A stretch of 64,000 nt of DNA from Chromatiales bacterium (GTDB lineage: Bacteria; Pseudomonadota; Gammaproteobacteria; Steroidobacterales; GCA-2729495): positions 62,001 to 126,000 of the forward strand of contig JAEUPZ010000009.1 of NCBI GenBank assembly GCA_016789885.1, written 5' to 3'. Made by a program: the position numbers and the translations under genes. Below, piece by piece: positions 26,101 to 36,001 of this stretch. The notes under the pieces were generated by a model. The model was not told the origin of the DNA and did not search any database. It saw nothing but the letters and a program-made list of their open reading frames with translations. Position 1 is the first letter of the stretch. Each line of letters starts with the position of its first letter.

Positions 26101-26994
26101 TCATGCCACGACGTCACGGTCGCGGGGCAGTCCAGCGGCGGCGCGGACGATCGGCACGATCAGGTCGGGACGCTCTTCGTGGGCGAGGTGCCCGAGCCCC
26201 GGCAGGTGCTCGACGCGGGCGCCGGGCACCAGCGCCTTCACGCGCTCGGCCGTGGCCGGCACGATCATTCTGTCGCGGTCGGCGGCCACCAGCACCAGCG
26301 GCACCTCGAGGCGCGGCAGGTCCCGGGCCAGGGGCCGAGGGTCCCACATGGCCATCATGCCGAGCGCCCCGGCGACGTGCCCGGGCTTCCTGGCGAGCCG
26401 CGCGTAGAACTCCGTGCCCGGCGCGTCGAGGGTCGAGCCGGTGCCGGCCAGCAGCCGCTCGACGACGGCCCGGTCCGCCGCGCGCCAGGCGAAGAGCCGC
26501 GGCAGGAACGAGCCCGTGGTCAGGAAGCGCGCGAGTCCGGCAACCGTCGGGTGCCGCGCGCCGCCCAGCGGCAACAGGGCACCGTTCAGGCTGACGAAGC
26601 CGGCGGGCGTCAGCCCACCATCGATGCAGAGCCGCGCCAGGATCGCCGCGCCGGCCGAGTGACCCACCACCACCCGGGGCGCGAGGCCGAGCTCGCGCAC
26701 CAGCGCCGCCACGGACTCCGCCATGCCCGGCAGCGACAGCCGCTGGGCCGGCGGACACTCGGTGTAACCGTGGCCCGGCAGGTCCGGCGCCACCACCGTG
26801 AAGTCCCGGGCCAGCAGCGGCGCGAGTCCCCGCCAGGAATGGGTCGACGCGCCGGTACCGTGGATCAGCAGCGCGACGGGACCTGCGCCCATCTGCTGCA
26901 CGTGCCAGCGCAGGCGCCCGGCCACGACGAAGCGGCTCGCCTCCCGGTGCGGCCAGTCGCGGCCGTCGGTGTCCCAGTCGGGCGCGACGTTCAT
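26101..26994 (-). CDS. bchO: BchO, Mg-chelatase-associated alpha/beta hydrolase
   Basis: Alpha/beta-fold hydrolase of the BchO family, found in bacteriochlorophyll gene clusters, usually after bchI-bchD; exact reaction unknown. The 297-residue protein has DGRDWPHREASRFVVAGRLR at the N-terminus, oxyanion HGTGASTHSWRGLAPLL, nucleophile VVGHSAGAAILARL and the His region LPGLGHLAHEERP. Unusually it starts by a 4-bp overlap (ATGA) with a peptide-transporter ATPase gene, and bchI/bchD are not adjacent. Confidence 0.87.
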   Translation of the reverse strand: MNVAPDWDTDGRDWPHREASRFVVAGRLRWHVQQMGAGPVALLIHGTGASTHSWRGLAPLLARDFTVVAPDLPGHGYTECPPAQRLSLPGMAESVAALVRELGLAPRVVVGHSAGAAILARLCIDGGLTPAGFVSLNGALLPLGGARHPTVAGLARFLTTGSFLPRLFAWRAADRAVVERLLAGTGSTLDAPGTEFYARLARKPGHVAGALGMMAMWDPRPLARDLPRLEVPLVLVAADRDRMIVPATAERVKALVPGARVEHLPGLGHLAHEERPDLIVPIVRAAAGLPRDRDVVA

Positions 26995-28934
26995 GCGGCG
27001 AGTCCCGCGTCATCGGCGTGGTGGCAGGCCACGAGCCGGCCGGCGATCTCGCGCGGGGCCGGCACCTCGTCGGCGCAGCGGCGGGTGGCGAGCGGGCAGC
27101 GCGTGCGGTAGACGCAGCCGGAGGGTGGCGCCAGCGGCGACGGCAGCTCCAGCGCTGCGGTCGCGGACTCCCACGACCGGGCAGCACCGGCGTCAACCGC
27201 GGGCACGGCCTGCAGCAGCGCGCGGGTGTAGGGATGGCGGGGCTCCCGGTAGATGGCCCCGGCGTCGCCGCTCTCCATGGTCCGGCCCAGGTACATGACG
27301 AGCACACGATGACAGAGCGCGCGCACGACGGCGAGATCGTGGGCGATGAAGAGCATGGCGAGGCCCCGCTCGCGCTGCACCCGGGCCAGCAGCCGCACCA
27401 CCTGGGCCTGCACCGTCACGTCCAGTGCGCTCACCGGCTCGTCGCAGACCAGCAGCGCGGGCTCGAGCACCAGCGCCCGGGCGATGCCGACCCGCTGGCA
27501 CTGCCCGCCGGAGAACTGGTGGGGATAGCGGCCCATGGCCGCGGGATCGAGGCCCACGTCTTCCAGCGCCTGTCGCACGCGCTCCGTCACGGCATCGCGA
27601 CCGAGCGATGGCTCGAAGACGCTGAGGGGCTCGGCGACGATGTCGCGGATGGTCAGCCGCGGGTCCAGCGCCGCGAAGGGATCCTGGAACACCAGCTGCG
27701 CGTGGCGGCGCTGGGCCCGCAGGTCCGCGGCGCCGAGGCCCTGCAGGCTGCGCCCGAGCAGCACCACGCGCCCGGCCGTGGGCGGGATCAGCCGCAGCAC
27801 GGCCCGGGCCAGCGTCGACTTGCCGCTGCCCGACTCGCCGACGATGCCGAGCGTCTCGCCGCGCCGCACGTCGAGGTTCGCGTCCACCACGGCCTGCAGC
27901 CGGGGCGCCGGCGCGAAGGGATGCGGCCGCGGCAGCGTGAAGGTGACGGACACGCCCCGGGCCGACAGCACTGGCGCGTCGGCACCGGTGGCGGGGTCGG
28001 TTCCGGTTCCGGTTCCGGTTCCGGTTCCGGTGTCGATGCCGGTGCCGCGGCCGGGACCGGCGATTGCCGCGGCCACTGGTCCTGTCACCGATCCCGTCAC
28101 GGGTCCGGCCGCTGACCCGGCCATTGAAACCGGCGGCGGCCCCGGCTGGTCGAGCCGCGGCACGGCGGCCAGCAGCTCCCGGGCGTAGTCGGTGCGGGGC
28201 CCCGCCAGCACCTCGGCCACGGGCCCCTGCTCCACGCAGCGCCCCTGCCGCAGCACCAGCATCGAGTCGCAGAGCCCGGCGACGATGCCGAGGTCGTGGG
28301 TGATGAAGAGGATGGCCGTGCCGTGCTCGCGGCGCAGCTGCGCCAGCAGCCGCAGGATCCCGGCCTGCACGGTGACGTCCAGCGCCGTGGTGGGCTCGTC
28401 GGCGATGAGCAGGTCGGGCTTGCAGAGCAAGGCGGTCGCGATCATCACCCGCTGGCGCATGCCGCCCGAGAGCTCGTGGGGATACATGTCGAGGCGCCGG
28501 CCGGGGTCGGTCACCTGCACCGCGGCGAGCATCTCCGCGCAGGCATCGCGGGCGGCCCGCGCCGACACGCGCCGGTGCCGGCGCAGGGCCAGCTGCATCT
28601 GCGCGCCGATGCGGAGATAGGGATTCAGCGCCGTCATCGGGTCCTGGAAGACCATGGCGATGCGGTCGCCCCGCAGGCGCTGCAGCTCGGCCGGCGGGAG
28701 CGCGATGAGGTCGCGGCCGCGGAAGCGCGCCTGGCCCGACGCCCGGCCGTTGGCCGCCAGCAGCCCGAGGATCGCCAGCGCTGCCTGGGTCTTGCCCGAG
28801 CCCGACTCGCCGACGAGGCCGAGGATCTCGCCCTCGCCGAGGGTGCACGACAGCCCATGCAGCGCCGTGACGGGGCCCTCGCGCGTGGCGAAGCGCACGG
28901 CGAGATCATCAAGCTCAAGGAGTGGCTGGCTCAT
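26991..28934 (-). CDS. Fused di/oligopeptide ABC transporter ATPase (DppD-DppF type)
   Basis: Two ATPase domains in one chain (about 647 residues), powering an oligopeptide/dipeptide importer with the permeases and binding protein upstream. Domain 1 has Walker A VGESGSGKTQ (about 41-50), signature LSGGMRQRVM and Walker B LLIADEPTTAL; domain 2 repeats these as VGESGSGKSTLARA, FSGGQCQRVG and LLVCDEPVSAL, and ends with the CxxxC-like oligopeptide C-terminal motif (CVYRTRCPLA). Between them is a Gly/Thr/Pro/Ala linker of about 60 residues containing five Gly-Thr pairs. ATG 28934 preferred over an in-frame TTG at 28973. Confidence 0.9.
   Translation of the reverse strand: MSQPLLELDDLAVRFATREGPVTALHGLSCTLGEGEILGLVGESGSGKTQAALAILGLLAANGRASGQARFRGRDLIALPPAELQRLRGDRIAMVFQDPMTALNPYLRIGAQMQLALRRHRRVSARAARDACAEMLAAVQVTDPGRRLDMYPHELSGGMRQRVMIATALLCKPDLLIADEPTTALDVTVQAGILRLLAQLRREHGTAILFITHDLGIVAGLCDSMLVLRQGRCVEQGPVAEVLAGPRTDYARELLAAVPRLDQPGPPPVSMAGSAAGPVTGSVTGPVAAAIAGPGRGTGIDTGTGTGTGTGTDPATGADAPVLSARGVSVTFTLPRPHPFAPAPRLQAVVDANLDVRRGETLGIVGESGSGKSTLARAVLRLIPPTAGRVVLLGRSLQGLGAADLRAQRRHAQLVFQDPFAALDPRLTIRDIVAEPLSVFEPSLGRDAVTERVRQALEDVGLDPAAMGRYPHQFSGGQCQRVGIARALVLEPALLVCDEPVSALDVTVQAQVVRLLARVQRERGLAMLFIAHDLAVVRALCHRVLVMYLGRTMESGDAGAIYREPRHPYTRALLQAVPAVDAGAARSWESATAALELPSPLAPPSGCVYRTRCPLATRRCADEVPAPREIAGRLVACHHADDAGLAA
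27999..28028. repeat. GGTTCC x5 tandem hexanucleotide repeat
   Basis: Five perfect direct copies of GGTTCC inside the ATPase fusion gene. On the coding strand it is GGAACC, read as Gly-Thr five times in the interdomain linker. A six-base unit changes linker length without changing frame. Confidence 0.95.
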
Positions 28935-29019
28935 GGGGGACGACGGTGCATTGGTCAACGACGCATTCGCCAACGGCCCACGGGCCAGCGCCGGTCATTC
29001 GTTACCCGGTTCATCGCGC

Positions 29020-29940
29020 TCATCCGGCGCTCCGGTCCCGCGGATCCAGGGCATCCCGCAGCCCGTCACCGAGGAAGTTGAAGCACAGCAGCGTCACCGC
29101 CAGGAACGCCGCCGGGAATACCAGCGACCACGGCGCCGTCTCCAGCTCCTGGGCGCCCTCGTTCACCAGCGCGCCCCAGGAGGTCATGGGCTCCTGCACG
29201 CCGAGCCCGAGGAAGCTCAGGAACGACTCCACAAGGATCACCTGCGGAATCGTCAGCGTCACGTACACCGCCACCACGCCCAGCAGGTTCGGCACGATGT
29301 GGCGGCGGATGATGGCCCCCGGCGGCACGCCCATGGCCCGGGCCGCCTCGACGAACTCGCGCTCCTTCAGGCCGAGCGTCTGGCCCCGCACGATGCGCGC
29401 CATGTCGAGCCAGTTGATCGCGCCGATGGCGACGAAGATCAGCAGGATGTTCCGCCCGAAGAGCACCATCAGCAGGATGACGAGGAACATGAAGGGCAGC
29501 GCGTAGAGGATGTCGACGATGCGCATCATCACCCGGTCGACGCGGCCGCCGGCGTAGCCCGCCACGGCGCCCCAGGTGATGCCGAGCACGAGGCTCACCA
29601 GCGTCGCGACGAGGCCCACCAGCAGCGACATGCGGCCGCCGTAGAACGTCCGCGTCAGCAGGTCCCGGCCCAGGGAATCGGTGCCGAAGAGCCGCCCGCC
29701 CTCCAGCGCCGGCGGCGCCGAGATGTGGTCCCAGTCCGGCCGGTCGAAGGCGTTGGGGCTGACGGCCGGCACGACCACGACGAGCACCGCCAGCAACGCC
29801 AGCGTCGCCGCCGCCACCATGGCGGCGCGGTTCCGCCGCAGCACGCCGAAGGCGTCGGCCCACAGGCCACCCTCGGCGGCCCCGCGGGGTCCCGTCGTGG
29901 CCGCGGTGGCGGCCGGCGTCTTCGGGGGCGTCGTGCTCAT
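29020..29940 (-). CDS. Oligopeptide ABC transporter permease (OppC/DppC type)
   Basis: Inner-membrane permease, 306 residues. After a Thr/Pro/Ala-rich tail comes an OppC-type N-terminal helix (LRRNRAAMVAAATLALLAVL), then FGTDSLGRDLLTRTFYGGRM, the usual OppC/DppC turn, and the EAA loop EFVEAARAMGVPPGAIIRRH (about 193-212) that contacts the ATPase. It lies 8 bp after the OppB-type permease. Confidence 0.92.
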   Translation of the reverse strand: MSTTPPKTPAATAATTGPRGAAEGGLWADAFGVLRRNRAAMVAAATLALLAVLVVVVPAVSPNAFDRPDWDHISAPPALEGGRLFGTDSLGRDLLTRTFYGGRMSLLVGLVATLVSLVLGITWGAVAGYAGGRVDRVMMRIVDILYALPFMFLVILLMVLFGRNILLIFVAIGAINWLDMARIVRGQTLGLKEREFVEAARAMGVPPGAIIRRHIVPNLLGVVAVYVTLTIPQVILVESFLSFLGLGVQEPMTSWGALVNEGAQELETAPWSLVFPAAFLAVTLLCFNFLGDGLRDALDPRDRSAG

Positions 29941-29948
29941 GGCGGCGC

Positions 29949-30869
29949 CTACCGTTGTACGGCCCGCGGGTCGAGCCAGCCATACAGCAGGTCGACCACG
30001 AGGTTGCAGAGGATGATCAGGGCGCCATAGAAGATGACGATGCCCATCACCAGCGTGTAGTCGCGGTTCAGCGCGCCGGTCACGAAGTAGCGGCCGAGCC
30101 CCGGCAGGCCGAAGATCTGCTCCACCACCACCGAGCCCGTGATGAGCCCCGCGGCCGCGGGACCCAGGTACGACAGCACCGGCACCAGCGCCGGCTTCAG
30201 CGCGTGGTACCGCAGGATGGTGTGCAGCGGCAGCCCCTGGGCCCGGGCCGTGCGGATGAAGGGGCTGCGCAGCACTTCGATGAGGCTGCCCCGGGTGAGA
30301 CGGGCGATGTAGGCCACCTGGGGCAGCGCCAGCGTCAGCACCGGCAGGACCAGGTTCGCCGGGCCGCTGCCGAGGCCGCCGGCCGGCAGCCAGCCCAGCG
30401 TCACCGCAAAGAGCAGCACCAGCAGCGGCGCCACGACGAAGGTCGGCACCGAGATGCCGGCCATGGCCACGGCCATGGCGGCGTGGTCCGCGGCGCCGTT
30501 CTGGCGGAGCGCCGCCACGGTGCCGAGGCTCAAGCCCGCCAGCAGCGCCACCAGCAGCGCCAGCCCGCCGATGCGGAAGGACACCGGAAAGCCGATGGCG
30601 ATTAGCTCGGTGACCGTGCGGTCGCGGTACTGGAACGACGGCCCAAAGTCGCCCCGCGCGAGGTTCCCCACGTAGCGCACGAACTGCAGCGGCAGCGGCT
30701 CGTCCAGGTGGTAGGCCGCCCGCAGGTTCTGCTCCACCTGGGGCGGCAGGCGCTTCTCGGCGTCGAAGGGCCCGCCGGGCGCGAGGCGGATCATGAAGAA
30801 CGCCACGGTCACCAGTACCAGCAGCGTCGGTATCGCATCGAGCACGCGGCGGACGATGAAGCCCAGCAT
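29949..30869 (-). CDS. Oligopeptide ABC transporter permease (OppB/DppB type)
   Basis: Inner-membrane permease, 306 residues, with the family N-terminus GFIVRRVLDAIPTLLVLVTV, APGGPFDAEKRLPPQ in the first periplasmic loop, and the EAA loop IRTARAQGLPLHTILRYHAL (about 210-229). Last segment RDYTLVMGIVIFYGALIILC is typical of OppB. It is 76 bp downstream of the binding-protein gene. Confidence 0.92.
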   Translation of the reverse strand: MLGFIVRRVLDAIPTLLVLVTVAFFMIRLAPGGPFDAEKRLPPQVEQNLRAAYHLDEPLPLQFVRYVGNLARGDFGPSFQYRDRTVTELIAIGFPVSFRIGGLALLVALLAGLSLGTVAALRQNGAADHAAMAVAMAGISVPTFVVAPLLVLLFAVTLGWLPAGGLGSGPANLVLPVLTLALPQVAYIARLTRGSLIEVLRSPFIRTARAQGLPLHTILRYHALKPALVPVLSYLGPAAAGLITGSVVVEQIFGLPGLGRYFVTGALNRDYTLVMGIVIFYGALIILCNLVVDLLYGWLDPRAVQR

Positions 30870-30945
30870 GGCGTCGGTGGCGATCAGCAGAACCGGCAGT
30901 TCATGGGCGGGCGGTCATCCGTGGGCGGTCATCAGTCGGCCGTTC

Positions 30946-32622
30946 TCAGTGGGCCAGTATGCGCAGGTGCCGCGACGGGTGGTGATCCAGCAGGTTCGGC
31001 TCGAAGCCCGCCACCCAGGGCTTCACCAGCTGCTTGCTCACATAGAAATAGAGTGGCAGCACCGGCAGGTCGGCCAGCAGCAGCCGCTCGGCTTCCGACA
31101 GCAGCTGGAGCCGCACCGTCGCGTCCACCTCGGCGGCGGCCTTCGCCAGCAGCTCGTCGTAGGCCGGGTTGCGGTAACCCATGTCGTTCAGCCCGTTCCG
31201 CGAGTGCAGGATCTCGAGGAAGGTATACGGATCCTGGTAGTCGCCGATCCAGCCGTAGCGGAAGGCTTCAGTCTCGAAGCCCTCGCGCCGGGTCTGCAGG
31301 AACACCTGCCACTCCTGGTTCAGCAGCTCCGTCTCGACGCCCAGCACCTCGCGCCACATGGCCGCCATGGCGGCGGCCAGGCGCCGGTGGTTGGGGTCGG
31401 TGTTGTAGAGCAGCTGCAGGCGCAGCGGCCGCTCGGCCGAATAGCCCGCCGCCGCGTACTGCCGCCGGGCCTCTGCCTCGCGCTCTTCCTGGGTCCAGCT
31501 GGCCCACTCCGGCGTCGGCGACGGATAGCCCGGCATCGGCGGCACCCAGGTGTAGGCCGGCAGCTCGCCGGCGCCGCTGATGCGCCCCGTCAGGATCTCG
31601 CGGTCCAGCGCCAGCGTCAGCGCGAGCCGCAGCGGCTGGTTGTCCCTGAAGGGCGGCTGGCCCAGGTTGAAGCCGAAGACGTAGCTGCCGAGGTACGGCG
31701 CGATCTTCAGCTCCGCCGGCAGGTTCTCCCGCAGCCAGCCGATCTGGCGGGCCGGCACCGTGTAGGTCATGTCGAGCTCGCCAGCGCGGTAGCGGGCAAG
31801 CTCGGCGTCGGCGTTCTCGATGGTGTAGTACCAGACTTCTTCGAGCACCGTGCCGGCCGCGTCGCGGAAGTAGGCGTTCCGTACCAGCCGGATGTGGGAC
31901 TGCACGCGCCACTCGTCCAGCACGAAGGGCCCGTTGCCGACCAGCCGGCCGGGACGGGCAAAGCCGCTGCCGTACTGCTCCACCGTCGGGCGGTGCACCG
32001 GGTAGGCGCTGGAGTGGGTCAGCAGCCCCAGCAGGTACGGCGTCGGCGCCCGCACGCGGATCTCGAGGGTCAGGTCGTCGAGCGCACGCACGCCGAGGTC
32101 CGCCGGAGGCCGCTCGCCGGCGATCACGGCCTCGGCATTCTCGATGGGCGCGAGGATGGCCGAGTACTCCGACAGCGTCGCCGGGTCGACGCTGCGGCGA
32201 AGCCCGTAGACGAAGTCCGCCGCCGTCACCCGGTCACCGTTGCTCCAGCGACCGTCGGGCCGGAGGCGGAAGGTCCAGGTCAGGCCGTCGTCGCTGACGG
32301 CCCACGACGCGGCGGCGGCGGGCTGCAGCGTGCCGTCGGCCGCCTCGCCCACCAGCCCCTCGAAGAGGTCGCGGAGGATGTTCGACGACGACACGCCCTC
32401 GGCGCGGTGGGGGTCGAGGGTTTCGGGCTCGGGACCGCCGCCCCGGCGCAGCACCTGCCGCGCGTGCAGCTCGGTGCCCGTCGCGCCGCCGACGGCCACG
32501 GCGGCGGGAACCGCCGCGCCCGGCTCAGGCCCGCGCCCGCAGGCGGCGAGCCCCAAGCCAAGCACCAGCGCCAACGCGGCTAGCGGCAGTGCGCGGCGGC
32601 GGGTCCGCCGGGGCTCAGCCAC
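30946..32622 (-). CDS. Oligopeptide-binding lipoprotein (OppA type)
   Basis: Periplasmic substrate-binding protein of the SBP_bac_5 family, 558 residues. A twin-Arg-like, then hydrophobic signal ends in LGLGLAACG, so Cys about residue 28 should be lipidated. The family motif [20 protein letters not shown] (about 62-81) and [20 protein letters not shown] are present, and NEWQVFLQ-like [20 protein letters not shown] is typical of OppA. Start overlaps the end of mnmG by 8 bp. Substrate range cannot be read from the sequence. Confidence 0.9.
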   Translation of the reverse strand: MAEPRRTRRRALPLAALALVLGLGLAACGRGPEPGAAVPAAVAVGGATGTELHARQVLRRGGGPEPETLDPHRAEGVSSSNILRDLFEGLVGEAADGTLQPAAAASWAVSDDGLTWTFRLRPDGRWSNGDRVTAADFVYGLRRSVDPATLSEYSAILAPIENAEAVIAGERPPADLGVRALDDLTLEIRVRAPTPYLLGLLTHSSAYPVHRPTVEQYGSGFARPGRLVGNGPFVLDEWRVQSHIRLVRNAYFRDAAGTVLEEVWYYTIENADAELARYRAGELDMTYTVPARQIGWLRENLPAELKIAPYLGSYVFGFNLGQPPFRDNQPLRLALTLALDREILTGRISGAGELPAYTWVPPMPGYPSPTPEWASWTQEEREAEARRQYAAAGYSAERPLRLQLLYNTDPNHRRLAAAMAAMWREVLGVETELLNQEWQVFLQTRREGFETEAFRYGWIGDYQDPYTFLEILHSRNGLNDMGYRNPAYDELLAKAAAEVDATVRLQLLSEAERLLLADLPVLPLYFYVSKQLVKPWVAGFEPNLLDHHPSRHLRILAH

Positions 32623-34507
32623 GGCGCAGGCGGCGCTTCTGCAGGTGCACCAGCAGGTTCGACACTGCCGCCGGCGTCACGCCGGGCAGCCGCGCGGCGT
32701 GGCCCAGCGTCGGCGGCCGCCGCGCCGCGAGCTTCTGGCGGATCTCGTGGGAGAGGCCGTGCACGCTCGCGTAGTCGAGGTCCGCCGGCAGCGGCAGGTC
32801 ATCGTGGCGCCGGGCGCGCTCGATCTCCTCCCGGGCGCGCTCGACGTAGCCCGAGTAGCGGGCCTCGATCTCCAGCGCCGCCACGACGGCCTCGTCCAGC
32901 TCGGGCCAGTCACCGGGCTCGGGCGCACCGAGGCCCGGCAGCGCACAGAGGTCCGCGTGAGTCACGTCGGGCCGGCGCAGCAGCTCGCGGGCCCGCACCG
33001 GCTGGCGCAGCACCTGCCTGCTCCAGGGTGCCGCCTCCGGCAGGTCGGCCGGGCGCACCACGGCTGAATCGAGCCGCGTGCCCTCGGCGGCGATGGCGTC
33101 GAGCTTGCGCGAATACGCCTGCCAGCGCGCCTCGCCGACGACGCCGAGCTGCCGCCCCACCGGTGTCAGCCGCTGGTCGGCGTTGTCCTCACGCAGCAGC
33201 AGCCGGTGCTCGGCGCGGCTCGTGAACATGCGGTAGGGCTCGGTGGTGCCGCGGGTGATGAGGTCATCCACCAGCACGCCGATGTAGGCCTCGTCGCGCC
33301 GCGGGTACCAGCCCTCGCGCCCGGTGGCCGCGAGCCCCGCGTTGATGCCGGCGAGCAGGCCCTGGGCCGCCGCCTCTTCGTAGCCCGTGGTGCCGTTGAT
33401 CTGGCCGGCGAACCAGAGCCCGCCCAGCGCCCGGGTCTCGAGCGTGGGCCTGAGGTCCCGCGGGTCGAAGAAGTCGTACTCGATGGCGTAGCCCGGCCGC
33501 GTCAGGTGGGCGCGCTCGAGGCCTTCGATGGAGCGCACGAAGGCCACCTGCACGTCGAAGGGCAGGCTCGTGGAGATGCCGTTCGGGTACAGCTCGCTGG
33601 TGCCGAGGCCTTCCGGCTCGAGGAACACCTGGTGCGAGTCCTTGTCGGCGAAGCGCACGACCTTGTCTTCCACCGACGGGCAGTAGCGCGGGCCGATGCC
33701 CTCGATCACGCCGGTGTACATGGGCGAGCGGTCCAGCGCACCGCGGATCAGCTCGTGGGTGCGGGCGTTGGTGCGCGTGATGTGGCAGGCCACCTGGGCC
33801 GGGTGGTCGCTGCGGCGGCCGAGGAACGAGAACACCGGCCGCGGCTCGTCGCCCGGCTGGCGCAGCAGTACCTCGTAGTTGACGGTGCGGCCGTCGATGC
33901 GCGGCGGCGTGCCGGTCTTGAGGCGCCCCACCCGGAACGGCAGCTCCCGCAGCCGCTCCGCCAGCGTCACCGAGGCCGGGTCGCCGGCGCGCCCGCCGGA
34001 CGACTGGCTGAGCCCCACGTGGATGCGCCCCGCGAGGAAGGTGCCGGCCGTCAGCACCACGGCCCGGGCGGTGAGCCGCAGCCCCGACTGGGTGACGACG
34101 CCGGTGACGCGGTCGCCGGTCACGATGAGGTCATCGACGGTCTGCTGGAAGATGCGCAGGTTCGGCGTGGCCTCCAGCAGGCTGCGGATGGCCTGCCGGT
34201 ACAGCGCCCGGTCCGCCTGGGCCCGGGTCGCCCGCACCGCGGGCCCCTTGCTGGCGTTGAGCGTGCGGAAGTGGATGCCCGCTCGGTCCGCCGCCCGGGC
34301 CATGAGCCCGTCGAGGGCGTCGATCTCCCGGGCCAGGTGGCCCTTGCCGATGCCGCCGATGGCCGGGTTGCAGCTCATCTGCCCCAGCGTCTCGATGCTC
34401 TGGGTCAGCAGCAGCGTGCGCGCGCCGAGCCGCGCCGCGGCGGCCGCGGCCTCGGTGCCGGCGTGACCGCCGCCGATCACGATGACGTCATGGTCGTGGT
34501 CGAACAT
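32615..34507 (-). CDS. mnmG: tRNA uridine-5-carboxymethylaminomethyl modification enzyme MnmG (GidA)
   Basis: FAD-dependent partner of MnmE that installs the carboxymethylaminomethyl group on wobble uridine. The 630-residue protein (E. coli 629) has the FAD motif [20 protein letters not shown] at residues 8-27, [20 protein letters not shown], and [20 protein letters not shown]. The ATG at 34507 places the FAD motif normally. Usually mnmG sits next to mnmE and is followed by rsmG-parA-parB; here mnmE is about 13.6 kb away and the downstream genes are a peptide transporter. Confidence 0.96.
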   Translation of the reverse strand: MFDHDHDVIVIGGGHAGTEAAAAAARLGARTLLLTQSIETLGQMSCNPAIGGIGKGHLAREIDALDGLMARAADRAGIHFRTLNASKGPAVRATRAQADRALYRQAIRSLLEATPNLRIFQQTVDDLIVTGDRVTGVVTQSGLRLTARAVVLTAGTFLAGRIHVGLSQSSGGRAGDPASVTLAERLRELPFRVGRLKTGTPPRIDGRTVNYEVLLRQPGDEPRPVFSFLGRRSDHPAQVACHITRTNARTHELIRGALDRSPMYTGVIEGIGPRYCPSVEDKVVRFADKDSHQVFLEPEGLGTSELYPNGISTSLPFDVQVAFVRSIEGLERAHLTRPGYAIEYDFFDPRDLRPTLETRALGGLWFAGQINGTTGYEEAAAQGLLAGINAGLAATGREGWYPRRDEAYIGVLVDDLITRGTTEPYRMFTSRAEHRLLLREDNADQRLTPVGRQLGVVGEARWQAYSRKLDAIAAEGTRLDSAVVRPADLPEAAPWSRQVLRQPVRARELLRRPDVTHADLCALPGLGAPEPGDWPELDEAVVAALEIEARYSGYVERAREEIERARRHDDLPLPADLDYASVHGLSHEIRQKLAARRPPTLGHAARLPGVTPAAVSNLLVHLQKRRLRRG

Positions 34508-34800
34508 CGCTGCGCATTCTACGAGCAGCCACGCCCCGGGGACGGTCGGCCTGGGTGCAGGGCGGCGCCGCCCGGCAGCCGGGGCCCGGCCGACGGCGAC
34601 GGCGTGCCTCGCGCGGCAGCGGCAAACCCCGAGGCAACGTAAGCGACAACGCCGTGGGGCCTTATGTGGCCCACGGGCGGCGGTGCGAAGGATGCGCGGG
34701 AACTGGTTCACGGTGGCCCCGGCGGGTGCGTGCCAGTATCGATTCGCCGGCGGGGCCCGCAAGGGTTCCGCACAACAACAAACAAGAAGCAGCGGCAGCC
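34508..34800. other. Divergent mnmG / GGDEF intergenic region
   Basis: 293 bp between divergent genes. I see no clear -35/-10 pair and no RNA; the A/C-rich leader just before 34801 (ACAACAAACAAGAAGC) is probably an unstructured 5' leader. Confidence 0.35.
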
Positions 34801-35988
34801 ATGCCTTCGTCCCGCAATGCCCGTGTCCCGGCCCCGGCCACCGTGCCGGCTCCCCCGTCGTTCCAGCGGCTCGCCGCCGTGGCGGCCATCGCCTTCGCCG
34901 CCTGGGTGGGCGTCGGGGCGGCCGCGGCCGCCAGCGGCCTCGCCCCCCTGCACCCGGGCACCGGCTGGCCCCTGGCGCTGGGCACGCTGCTGACGGCGGC
35001 CGTCTTCCTCGCCCTCGCCCTGCTGCCCCAGACCCGGGACCTGTCGGCCCGTGCGCTGGCCACCGTCGAGGGCGCCGCCGGCATCGGCTGGGCCACCGCG
35101 TACCTGGCGTCGGCCGACCCGGCGGCGGCGCCCGCGGCGCTGCTGGCCACGGGCATGCTCACCGCGGCCCTGCTGGTGGCGCTGCCCGTCGCCAGCCCCC
35201 GGGGGCTCGCGGCGCTCGGTGCCTACAGCGTGCTGGGCCCCGCGTTCGTGGCCGCCTGGCTTGTGGCCACCGGTGAAGCGGCGGGCTGGACCTTCGCCCT
35301 GCCGCTCGCCGCCCAGGCCCTGGTGGCCGGCGGCCTCTGGGCCGCCGGCTGGTTGCTCGCCGACGAGCGCCAGCGCCGGGAGCAGCATCGGGAACAGCTC
35401 GCCGGGTCGCTACGCCGCGCCACCCACCAGGCCGAGCGCGACCAGCTCACCAACTCGTACAACCGCCGGCACATCATCGAGCTGCTGGCCCGCGAGATGG
35501 CCCGCAGCGACCGCGCAGGTACGCCCTTCTGCGTGTGCCTGCTCGACCTCGACCACTTCAAGTCGCTGAACGACCAGCACGGCCACCTGGCCGGCGACCG
35601 CACGCTCGCCTCCTTCGCCCGCCGCGTGCGCGGCGAGCTGCGCACCATGGACAGCGTCAACCAGGCCGGCGTGCCGAGCGCGCTCGGCCGCGTCGGCGGC
35701 GAGGAGTTCCTGGTGCTGCTGCCCGACACCACCCTGCGCGGCGCCCTGCGGGTGGCCGAGCGCATCCGCGAGGCCGTCGGCCAGCGCCCCCTCGACGGCA
35801 AGCACGAGGTCACCGTCTCCGTCGGCATCGCCGAGTACCGCGGCAGCGAGACCGTGGGCAGCCTGCTCGGCCGCGCCGACAAGGCGCTCTACGGCGCCAA
35901 GCGCGGCGGCCGCAACCGCGTCCACTGCGCCAGCCGGGAGGGCAGCACCTCGGCCGTCGTCATGCCCAAGATCCCCCGGGCCTCCTGA
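34801..35988 (+). CDS. Membrane-bound diguanylate cyclase (GGDEF)
   Basis: Makes cyclic di-GMP. The 395-residue protein has about six hydrophobic helices (about 20-195) as a putative sensor, a short coiled region (about 200-220), and a GGDEF domain beginning [20 protein letters not shown]. The active-site signature is GGEEF (about 299-303), so the cyclase should be active. No RxxD inhibitory site lies at the usual spot before GGEEF. Frame stays open upstream, but ATG 34801 begins the plausible protein. Convergent with the queuosine-precursor transporter, 13 bp away. Confidence 0.88.
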   Translation: MPSSRNARVPAPATVPAPPSFQRLAAVAAIAFAAWVGVGAAAAASGLAPLHPGTGWPLALGTLLTAAVFLALALLPQTRDLSARALATVEGAAGIGWATAYLASADPAAAPAALLATGMLTAALLVALPVASPRGLAALGAYSVLGPAFVAAWLVATGEAAGWTFALPLAAQALVAGGLWAAGWLLADERQRREQHREQLAGSLRRATHQAERDQLTNSYNRRHIIELLAREMARSDRAGTPFCVCLLDLDHFKSLNDQHGHLAGDRTLASFARRVRGELRTMDSVNQAGVPSALGRVGGEEFLVLLPDTTLRGALRVAERIREAVGQRPLDGKHEVTVSVGIAEYRGSETVGSLLGRADKALYGAKRGGRNRVHCASREGSTSAVVMPKIPRAS

Positions 35989-36001
35989 CCGCCGGCGCCC
36001 G

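Noticed and set aside
34555..34800. Upstream extension of the GGDEF protein
   Set aside because: The extra 82 residues are Arg/Gly-rich and overlap the likely mnmG promoter side; ATG 34801 is more plausible.
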